From the NCBI GenBank assembly GCA_031279575.1, contig JAITIG010000171.1:1-5399 (forward strand): a stretch of DNA of 5,399 bases, in the 5' to 3' direction. Below the pieces are notes generated by a model. It was not told the origin of the DNA and made no database searches. It saw only the letters and a list, made by a program, of their open reading frames with translations. The DNA is from Bifidobacteriaceae bacterium (lineage in GTDB: Bacteria; Actinomycetota; Actinomycetes; Actinomycetales; WQXJ01). Positions 1-5,399 of this stretch are shown here, piece after piece (position 1 is the stretch's first letter; each line of letters begins with the position of its first letter). Position numbers and translations under genes: made by a program.

Positions 1-752
1 GGGTCGGGGATGACCCGCACCGCGGTGTGGTAGACCTGCTCGACCCGGGCGGCGGTCAGCACGTCAGCGGGCGGGCCGGCGTCGATCAGGCGGCCGCGGT
101 GGATGATGGCGATCTCATCGGCGTAGGCGGCTGCCAGGGACAGATCGTGGAGCACGATGACGACCGCCCGGCCTTGGGCGGCGAGGCGGCGGGCGATGCC
201 GAGGACGTCTTCCTGGTGTCGCAGGTCCAGGGCCGCAGTGGGCTCGTCCCACAGCGCCACCGGGGTGTCCTGCGCCAGCACGCGGGCCAGGGAGACGCGC
301 GCCTTCTCCCCGCCGGACAAAGTCGGGAAGCCCCGCCCCGCCAAGGGCGCGACATCGGCTTCGGCGATGGCGTGGGCAACCGCCCGGTCGTCATCGGCGG
401 AGCGGGGTGTGCCGATCCAGGGGGCGCGGCCCATCTCGACCACCTGCCGGGCGGTGAAGGAGAACGCGACCTGGTTGGCTTGCAGCAGCACCGACCGCGC
501 CCGCGCCAGCGCGACCGGCTCCCAGGCGCGGACGGGTTTGCAGTCGAGGGTGACGGCGCCTTCGGTGGGGGCGGTGTCGCCGCTGAGGATGCCCAGCAGG
601 GTGGACTTCCCGGCCCCGTTGGGGCCGACCAGCCCCAGCACCCGCCCGTAGGCGACGTCGAGGGTGATGCCCTGAAGGATGCGGGCCCGCCCAATCCGGT
701 AGCCGACCTGTCGCAGCTGGTAGGCGATCTGCCCGGGGCTGGCGCCGGTCAT
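1..752 (-). CDS. hmuV: HmuV, haem ABC importer ATP-binding protein (C-terminus cut by window edge)
   Basis: This is the ATPase that powers haem import through HmuU at the inner face of the membrane. Translating down from the ATG at 752-750 gives 250 full codons with no stop before the edge. Motifs appear in the usual order: Walker A GPNGAGKST (residues 43-51), Q-loop Gln91, signature LSGGE (145-149), Walker B VALWDEP (165-171, catalytic Glu170), D-loop ALDL (174-177) and H-loop His202 in VLHDLSLA. Family members are usually about 250-270 residues, so only a few C-terminal residues are missing. The ATG overlaps the hmuU stop by 4 bases (ATGA), and the upstream stretch is G-rich but has no clear GGAGG, so translational coupling is likely. 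Walker B has Trp where Leu is usual. Assignment as haem ATPase rather than siderophore or cobalamin ATPase rests on the neighbours; the ABC ATPase call itself is firm. Confidence 0.93.
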   Translation of the reverse strand, partial: MTGASPGQIAYQLRQVGYRIGRARILQGITLDVAYGRVLGLVGPNGAGKSTLLGILSGDTAPTEGAVTLDCKPVRAWEPVALARARSVLLQANQVAFSFTARQVVEMGRAPWIGTPRSADDDRAVAHAIAEADVAPLAGRGFPTLSGGEKARVSLARVLAQDTPVALWDEPTAALDLRHQEDVLGIARRLAAQGRAVVIVLHDLSLAAAYADEIAIIHRGRLIDAGPPADVLTAARVEQVYHTAVRVIPD

Positions 753-2047
753 GCCCAGCCCCCGGCCCGGCGCCGGTTGCGGCGGATCAGGAAGTAGAAG
801 AACGGCCCGCCCACCAGCGAGGTGAGCAGCCCTATCGGCAGGTCCGCGGCGGGCACAATGGTGCGGGCGAGCAGGTCGGCGTAGACCATCAGGGTCGCCC
901 CGCCGAACAGCGACGCGATGATCAAGGCGCGGTGGGCGGGGCCAAGTATCATGCGGATCAGATGCGGGATGACCAGCCCCACAAACGCGATGATGCCCAC
1001 GAACGCGACTGCCACCCCCGTCAGCAGCGCCACCATCACCACGGAGACGATGCGGAGCCGTTCGACTCTGACGCCCAGGTGCGCGGCGGTGCGGTCGCCC
1101 AAGGCCAGCAGGTCGTAGCGGGGGCCGAGCCGGATGGCGCCAGCGGTGGCGGCGAGGCCGACTGCGGCGACCACCAGCACCTCGTTCCAGCGGGACCCGT
1201 TCATCGACCCGAGCTGCCAGAAGACGATCTGCTCGCGGCTGGCGGTGTTGCCCGCGAAGACGAACAGCGCCAGGCCGGCGCCGGCGAAGGCGTTGACCGC
1301 GATCCCGGTCAGGAGCAGTGTGACAACCTCGGTGCGGCCCCGGGCGCGGGCTGTGGAGTACACCACCAGGGTGGCGGCCAGGCCGCCGGCGAACGCGAAC
1401 ACCGCTGTGGACCACGCCCCGAACACGCTCAGCCCCAGGGTGATGGCCCCGGCCGCGCCCAGGGCCGCGCCGGATGAGACGCCAACCACGCCGGGCTCGG
1501 CCAGCGGGTTGCCGAAGACCGCTTGCATAACCGCGCCCGCCACCGCCAGCAGGGCCCCGACCAGCAGCGACATCACCACGCGGGGGAACCGGATCTGCCA
1601 CAGGGTCTGCTCCTCCAGCTCCTGGGTTGGCGCCCAGGCGTTGCCGATGCCGATGGCGCGCAGCACCGACCCGACCACTTGCGCGGGCCCGATCTCCAGC
1701 TGCCCCAGCCCGGCCGAAGCCAGCACGCCGATGGCGAGCAGGGTGGCGAGGGTGGCGTAGGTGGCGGCCCGCCGCCCGCGAGCCGGGCGTTGCGCCCCCG
1801 GCTCCCCCGGCGCGGCAGGCGGCCCGGGCGGCCCGAGCGCCCCCGACTCGGCCGACGCCCCCGGCTCCCCCGACGCGGTGGGCGCCCCCAGCGTGGCCGG
1901 CACTCCCGGCACCCCCGGGTGGCCCCGACGCCCCCGGCGCCCCGGCACCCCCGACGCGGTGGGCGCCTCCGGCTCCCCCGACGCGGCCGGCTCCCCCGGC
2001 TCTCCCGACGCGGCCGGATCCCCCGGCTCTCCCGGCGGCATCGTCAC
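749..2047 (-). CDS. hmuU: HmuU, FecCD-type haem ABC transporter permease with collagen-like N-terminal extension
   Basis: This is the membrane permease of the haem importer, probably a homodimer as in the BtuC/FecCD family. From the GTG at 2047-2045 it has 432 residues. The permease body starts near residue 95 and has about ten hydrophobic segments. Family hallmarks are IRFPR (152-156), GAVMQAVFGNPLAEPGVVGV (171-190), HLGVRV (323-328), FVGLVIPHLIR (355-365) and ADLPIG (401-406). The basic end RRNRRR fits a cytoplasmic C-terminus. Residues 6-86 are a low-complexity Gly-X-Y tract that is not part of the FecCD fold. The GTG is preferred because it makes a 4-base GTGA overlap with the hmuT stop, matching the other junctions. 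An ATG at 2041-2039 would start two codons later, and GTG codons inside the tract (residues 34, 46, 49) are less likely alternatives. No strong ribosome binding site is visible, so coupling to hmuT is inferred. Confidence 0.93.
   Translation of the reverse strand: MTMPPGEPGDPAASGEPGEPAASGEPEAPTASGVPGRRGRRGHPGVPGVPATLGAPTASGEPGASAESGALGPPGPPAAPGEPGAQRPARGRRAATYATLATLLAIGVLASAGLGQLEIGPAQVVGSVLRAIGIGNAWAPTQELEEQTLWQIRFPRVVMSLLVGALLAVAGAVMQAVFGNPLAEPGVVGVSSGAALGAAGAITLGLSVFGAWSTAVFAFAGGLAATLVVYSTARARGRTEVVTLLLTGIAVNAFAGAGLALFVFAGNTASREQIVFWQLGSMNGSRWNEVLVVAAVGLAATAGAIRLGPRYDLLALGDRTAAHLGVRVERLRIVSVVMVALLTGVAVAFVGIIAFVGLVIPHLIRMILGPAHRALIIASLFGGATLMVYADLLARTIVPAADLPIGLLTSLVGGPFFYFLIRRNRRRAGGWA
1790..2032 (-). 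repeat. 27-base-periodic repeat coding for collagen-like Gly-X-Y triplets in HmuU
   Basis: This tract codes for HmuU residues 6-86 and can be read as nine 9-residue units. The clearest units are GEPGDPAAS, GEPGEPAAS, GEPEAPTAS, GAPTAS and GEPGASAES; others have drifted to forms such as GVPGRRGRR and GHPGVPGVP. Glycine opens 19 of 27 triplets. At DNA level, identical 20-base copies lie at 1867-1886 and 1948-1967 (81 bases apart), and near-identical ones at 1971-1990 and 1998-2017 (27 apart). All spacings are multiples of 27, so every copy keeps the reading frame. The tract is low in predicted structure, rich in Pro, Ala, Ser and Glu, and has an Arg cluster in the middle. In the FecCD family the N-terminus faces the cytoplasm, so this would be an intracellular tail. 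Its function is unknown. Confidence 0.85.
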
Positions 2048-3165
2048 GGGCTGTCCGCAGCGACCGGGCTGGGGGCGTAGATGGCGCGGGCCAAGGAGTC
2101 GAGCACCAGGGCGGAGCGGGGGCCGAAGGACAAGATGGCGCCGTCGTCCATGTCGACGAACCGGCGGTTCTGCCCGGCCGCGGTGACCGCGACCGCGGGT
2201 TTGTCCTGGAGCAGCCCGTCGATCCCGCCGGCCGACTCGAGACCCTTGGTCATCACCAGGATCAGGTCCGGGTTGGCCGCCACCAGGGCCTCGTCGGTCA
2301 TGGGCTTCATGCCCTCCCAGCCCTGCTCGGTGGCGACGTCGATCCCGCCGAGGGCCTCGATCAGCCGGTCGGCGCCGGATTCGGCGCCGAACAGGTAGTA
2401 GATGCCGGCGCTGCCGCGCAGGTAAAGGAACACCATCCGCAGCTTCTCGTCTGCCGCGGCGGGGGCGATGGCGCTGATCTCGGCGATCTTGCCCGCCACG
2501 TCCGCGGCGATCCGCTGCGCCAGGGCCTCGCCCGCCTCGGCGGCGCCGTAGACCGCGGCGACATCCCGGGCCAGGGCGGCCGCCCCCTCGAAGGAGGCCT
2601 CGTTGTTGACGAACACCACCGTGATGCCCACGTCCCGCAGCTGCTCGACCACATCGCGCGGCCCCACCGTGCCGTCGGTGATCACCAGGGTCGGCTGCAA
2701 CGCGATCACCGACTCGGCGTTGACGGTGTGCCCGTCGCTGGTGACCAGCGCCAAGTCGGCGGCGCCGGGAAAGGTCGTGGAGATATCCCGGCCCACCAAG
2801 GTTTCCCCGAACCCGAGTCCCCACACCGTCGCCGCCACCGAGCCGGCCAGGTCCATCGCCACCACCCGGGACGTGTCCGCCACGGTGACCTCGCTTGGGC
2901 CGGCTTGGTCGTGGGAGGTCACCGTGGCCGGCAGCGACTGCGCCGGGTTTGCGGCCACCGGGGTGATCGCGGCCTCGGGCAGCACCGCCGTTGACGGCCC
3001 GGCGTGGCTGCGCGGGTCGGCCAGGACTTCCAACTCGGCCAAGGCCGGCCGCGCCTCGGCCGCGGGAGCCTGCGCGGCGGGGCTGGTAGCGCCGCAGCTG
3101 GTCAGCAGCAGCGCTCCTGCCAGCGGCAGCCCCGCCAGCGCCCATCCCCAGCGGCTACGGGTCAC
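2044..3165 (-). CDS. hmuT: HmuT, haem-binding substrate lipoprotein of the ABC importer
   Basis: This lipoprotein receives haem and delivers it to HmuU. It has 373 residues from the GTG at 3165-3163. A signal peptide (Arg3 and Arg5, then a hydrophobic run) ends in the lipobox LTSC with lipidated Cys24. An Ala/Pro-rich tether follows, then a periplasmic-binding-protein fold of the BtuF/FhuD type from about residue 92. Haem-contact residues known from corynebacterial HmuT have clear counterparts: His146 in SDGHTVNAE, and Tyr248 plus Arg250 in FLYLRGSAGIYYLFG. GPSTAVLP, GADRLIEALGG, LILVMTKGLES and MDDGAILSFGPR also match my recollection of that family closely. The start overlaps the upstream stop by 4 bases (GTGA) and has a GGGGGAGG just ahead of it. 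Its own stop overlaps the hmuU start in the same way. The open frame runs on to 3948, but that part overlaps htaA and lacks a signal peptide, so it is not coding. Confidence 0.95.
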   Translation of the reverse strand: MTRSRWGWALAGLPLAGALLLTSCGATSPAAQAPAAEARPALAELEVLADPRSHAGPSTAVLPEAAITPVAANPAQSLPATVTSHDQAGPSEVTVADTSRVVAMDLAGSVAATVWGLGFGETLVGRDISTTFPGAADLALVTSDGHTVNAESVIALQPTLVITDGTVGPRDVVEQLRDVGITVVFVNNEASFEGAAALARDVAAVYGAAEAGEALAQRIAADVAGKIAEISAIAPAAADEKLRMVFLYLRGSAGIYYLFGAESGADRLIEALGGIDVATEQGWEGMKPMTDEALVAANPDLILVMTKGLESAGGIDGLLQDKPAVAVTAAGQNRRFVDMDDGAILSFGPRSALVLDSLARAIYAPSPVAADSP

Positions 3166-5399
3166 AGGCCTCCCCCGAAGGCCGCCCCGGCGCCATCGGC
3201 CGATGCCGCGCCTCCTCCCGCGCCTCCACCCGTGCCTCCCCCCGTGCCACCGCCGGCGCGGCGCCGCCGGACGGCCAGCGCCACCAGCGCCGCCAGCGCG
3301 CCCGCCGCCAGCAGGCCGCCGCCCGCCCACCACAGCCACGAGGCGCCCGAGTCCTCGGCCGCGGTCGGCGCCGCCGTGGGCTCGGTCGGCTCCGGGGCGG
3401 CCGCCTCCTCCTCTACGACCACAGGGGCCACCGCGCAGCCGGCCTCGGTGGTCAGCTCGAAGGAGACCGGGTCGAACTCGGTGCCGGCCTCGTAGTTCGG
3501 GAACGCCTCGAAGCCCTGCGCGGTGATCGCTGTGGGCGCGTCCGCCACGGTCACCTTGGCGCCGTCCTGCGACACCTCCACGCTGGCCCGGGACAAGTCG
3601 ATCTCCACGAACGAGACCTGCTTGAAGGAGAGCACGTTGTCGGTGTTCCCCGCCAAGGCGTCTTCCATGGTCAGCCCTTCGACATCGAGCAGCAAGTAGG
3701 CCGTGTCGGGGCCGGCCAGCAGAATTGTCGGGTTGGCCACGGTTGTCTCCAGCAAGCCCTCGTGCCCGGTGAAGTGGATCGCGCCTTGGAAGGAGACCTG
3801 CCCGGTGAACTGCTCGGTGTCGAACACCCCCTGGCCGTCCGCCCACCCGAACGAGGGGGTCTGGTAAGTCGCGCCATCGGCCACGGTCCACTCGCCGTTG
3901 GCGATGGTGCCGGAAATATAGGAGCGGAACGACTCCTTGAACCCCCACGACAAGCTCGCGCTCGCAACGGCGCAGCCGGCCAGCTCCTCCGCCTCAAGCA
4001 CGGTGATCTCGATGCCGAGGTTCTGCGAGCCCTGGAAGGTGAGCGTGTGGACGCCCGGCTCGGTGTCCAGCGGGATAACGCCCGTCCAGGTCGCCGTGCC
4101 GCCCGCGTCCGCGCCGAGGTTGTCCTCCAGCACCACCGGGTCGGAGTACATCACCACCTTGATATCGGCCTCCCCCGGGTCGTATCCGGTGCCGATGGCG
4201 GTGATCTGGCTGCCGGGGCGGATGTTCTTGAGCTGCTCCGGGTCGATGTACAGGCCGGCGTTGGCCGGCGGGGCGGCTGGGGCCGTCCAACGGGCCGAGG
4301 TGTAGGCCGCCACCGCCTGGGTGCCGCCGGCCCGGGTCGAGGCGGCCGCGCCGCCGATCACGAACGACGCCGGATCCATCGCCGTGCCCGCCGCGTAGAA
4401 CTGCGACGACCGGTAGGCAAAGACGCGCGCGCCGCTGGCGGTCAGGGTCACCGGGACGTTCGAGTACGCCACCCCGCCCTGGGCCTGTGTGCGCGTCGCG
4501 GCCGCCAAGTCAAGCTGCCCCAGCGCCACCTGCGTGCCGTTCACGCTCATCAGCAGCGTCCCCGACCTGGCGGAGTCGATCCGCACCACCGGGTTTGAGA
4601 AGGTCAGGTTCAAGATTCCGGAGTGCCCGTAGAACCTCACCGCCCCGCCGTAGGAGGTTGAGCTGGCGGTTGAAGACTCCGTCCAGTTGGTGCCGGTCTG
4701 CCCAAACCAGAACAGCCCGTTCCGCGTCGAGGCGCCGCCGGAAACCGAGATCGAGCCTTTGGCGATGCTGCCGGTCACGTAGGAGCGGAACGAGTGCTTC
4801 ACGCCCCACACCAAGGAGCCCTCCACCAGGCCGGAGCTGTTCGCCACCGGCGCCGCCGCGGGGGTGTCGCCGCCGCCGGTTGGGCCGGTCGGGCCGGCCG
4901 GGGCGGTGGGAGCCTCGGGCACATCGATGGGGCTGGTCGGCACCTCTTGGCCCTCGAAGAACACCGGCGTGAAGGTCTCCAGCGCCGCGTCCCGCCCGCC
5001 GTGCGCGCCGATTGTGATCACACCGCACACCACTGTCCCGTTCAAGCAGTTCACCACCGCGCCGGACTGGCCCACGAACACCGCCTGCGCGAACAAGCCC
5101 GCTGCCGTGAACGAGCCGTTCACCGTCGCGGTCAGCTTGGCGTGCGCCGCCGCCCCGGTCTCGGCGTTGTCCGGCCAGGCGATGAACAGCTGGCCCTCCT
5201 GCCCGGAAGACCCGCCGCCGGGGTTGAAGTCGTAGCCGTTGCCGGCCGAGCCGCCCTGGGCCGGGGAGGTCACCATGTATCCGAACAGCACATACAGGCC
5301 GGCCGCGTTGGTGTTCTTGGTGAACCCTTGCCCGCTGACCGCCAATGACGCGCCGCTCGCGGCCAGTCCCGTCGCAGGCGCCACCTGGGTGTGGGCGCC
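3162..5399 (-). CDS. htaA: HtaA-type surface haem-binding protein with two HtaA domains (N-terminus outside window)
   Basis: This membrane-anchored surface protein probably captures haem and passes it to HmuT. The frame is open through 5399, so the signal peptide and true start lie upstream. Numbering the GTG codon at 5384-5382 as 1, I see an Ig-like (perhaps neocarzinostatin-like) domain at 1-147 with Cys113 and Cys120; a Pro/Thr/Gly linker; HtaA domain 1 at about 186-345; an Ig-like domain at about 377-463; HtaA domain 2 at about 472-645; an acidic Pro/Ala linker; a membrane helix at 683-705; RRRR; and a 31-residue Gly-rich tail. Each HtaA domain opens with WG(V/F)K.SFRSY and carries the Tyr and His needed for haem binding in corynebacterial HtaA: Tyr202/His254 and Tyr489/His541. 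No LPXTG motif is present, so anchoring is by the helix. It ends in a 4-base overlap with hmuT. HtaA-like surface proteins other than HtaA itself exist, so the symbol is less certain than the family. Confidence 0.88.
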   Translation of the reverse strand, partial: GAHTQVAPATGLAASGASLAVSGQGFTKNTNAAGLYVLFGYMVTSPAQGGSAGNGYDFNPGGGSSGQEGQLFIAWPDNAETGAAAHAKLTATVNGSFTAAGLFAQAVFVGQSGAVVNCLNGTVVCGVITIGAHGGRDAALETFTPVFFEGQEVPTSPIDVPEAPTAPAGPTGPTGGGDTPAAAPVANSSGLVEGSLVWGVKHSFRSYVTGSIAKGSISVSGGASTRNGLFWFGQTGTNWTESSTASSTSYGGAVRFYGHSGILNLTFSNPVVRIDSARSGTLLMSVNGTQVALGQLDLAAATRTQAQGGVAYSNVPVTLTASGARVFAYRSSQFYAAGTAMDPASFVIGGAAASTRAGGTQAVAAYTSARWTAPAAPPANAGLYIDPEQLKNIRPGSQITAIGTGYDPGEADIKVVMYSDPVVLEDNLGADAGGTATWTGVIPLDTEPGVHTLTFQGSQNLGIEITVLEAEELAGCAVASASLSWGFKESFRSYISGTIANGEWTVADGATYQTPSFGWADGQGVFDTEQFTGQVSFQGAIHFTGHEGLLETTVANPTILLAGPDTAYLLLDVEGLTMEDALAGNTDNVLSFKQVSFVEIDLSRASVEVSQDGAKVTVADAPTAITAQGFEAFPNYEAGTEFDPVSFELTTEAGCAVAPVVVEEEAAAPEPTEPTAAPTAAEDSGASWLWWAGGGLLAAGALAALVALAVRRRRAGGGTGGGTGGGAGGGAASADGAGAAFGGGL
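3169..3176 (-). promoter_or_regulatory. Ribosome binding site of hmuT inside the htaA 3' end
   Basis: On the minus strand this reads GGGGGAGG, three bases ahead of the hmuT GTG. It is the best Shine-Dalgarno match of the three visible starts and supports the chosen start, though the 3-base spacing is tight. The same bases are read as the last glycine codons of HtaA (GGG GGA GGC), so the tail sequence serves both genes. Confidence 0.6.
3210..3254 (-). repeat. 12-base glycine-codon repeat in the HtaA tail (GGGT/GGGA units)
   Basis: Residues 711-725 of the visible HtaA chain are four-residue units GGGT, GGGT, GGGA followed by GGG, coded by an imperfect 12-base repeat. Copies contain GGGGGAGGC, GGGTGGAGGC and GGGAGGAGGC, so several Shine-Dalgarno-like GGAGG cores lie 35-75 bases ahead of hmuT. 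The units follow the RRRR stop-transfer cluster and are therefore predicted to be cytoplasmic. A low-complexity tract of this kind can change length by replication slippage in steps of four residues. Confidence 0.7.

Noticed and set aside
86..694. Minus-strand 202-codon open frame overlapping hmuV
   Set aside because: It is one base out of phase with the real hmuV frame and reads Pro/Ser/Trp-rich low-complexity sequence.
27..797. Plus-strand 256-codon open frame opposite hmuV
   Set aside because: The minus-strand frame here carries every ABC ATPase motif. The plus frame is Gly/Arg/Ala-rich with no family pattern.
1790..2032. CRISPR-like or non-coding repeat array
   Set aside because: Repeat and spacer lengths are too short and irregular, all periods are multiples of 27 bases, and the tract is continuous in frame with the permease. 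The opposite strand also reads Gly-X-Pro because GGC/GCC codons are reverse complements, so that is no evidence for a plus-strand gene.
1627..2994. Long plus-strand open frame (455 codons) opposite hmuU and hmuT
   Set aside because: It is an antisense shadow of GC-rich coding DNA: arginine, proline and alanine rich, with no recognisable domain, while the minus strand codes clear FecCD and HmuT families over the same bases.
2048..3145. Extension of the permease frame upstream of the GTG at 2047
   Set aside because: The frame stays open only because of high GC; it overlaps hmuT completely and reads Arg/Gly-rich sequence without family similarity.
3162..3260. Sortase (LPXTG) anchoring signal at the HtaA C-terminus
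   Set aside because: No LPXTG-like motif precedes the hydrophobic helix, and the protein continues about 31 residues beyond the basic cluster, which fits a transmembrane anchor.
5382..5384. GTG at the window edge as the true htaA start
   Set aside because: The frame continues open to 5399, no signal peptide follows this codon, and it lies at the first strand of an exported domain. The start is upstream.
1..5399. DtxR-type iron box, promoter or hairpin terminator within the window
   Set aside because: There is no intergenic DNA, and I saw no AT-richer palindrome of the DtxR type. Many short GC palindromes occur but are expected by composition.

Overview
The window holds most of one bacterial haem-import operon, all on the minus strand. 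The DNA is very GC-rich, third codon positions are almost all G or C, and two of the three visible starts are GTG. With HtaA-domain proteins present, this points to a high-GC Gram-positive actinomycete (Actinomycetota). Genus cannot be fixed from the sequence. The gene order htaA-hmuT-hmuU-hmuV is the one known from Corynebacterium haem-uptake loci.

In transcription order, from high to low coordinates: (1) 5399-3162, an HtaA-type surface haem-binding protein whose 5' end lies outside the window. It has an Ig-like domain, an HtaA domain, a second Ig-like domain, a second HtaA domain, a transmembrane anchor and a glycine-rich tail. (2) 3165-2044, HmuT, the haem-binding lipoprotein of the ABC importer. 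(3) 2047-749, HmuU, the FecCD-type permease, with an unusual collagen-like Gly-X-Y N-terminal extension. (4) 752-1, HmuV, the importer ATPase, which lacks only its extreme C-terminus at the window edge. Its reading frame is intact and carries all the usual ATPase motifs.

All three junctions are 4-base stop/start overlaps (GTGA, GTGA, ATGA). There is no intergenic DNA, which implies one transcript and translational coupling. Inferred working order: HtaA captures haem at the cell surface, HmuT receives it at the outer face of the membrane, and HmuU/HmuV drive it into the cytoplasm. Any promoter, iron-responsive (DtxR-type) operator or terminator must lie outside the window.

The least ordinary points are the 27-base-periodic collagen-like extension on HmuU, and the (GGGT)n-like tail of HtaA, whose codons also supply the ribosome binding site of hmuT. 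I see no mobile element, CRISPR array, RNA gene or plausible plus-strand gene.
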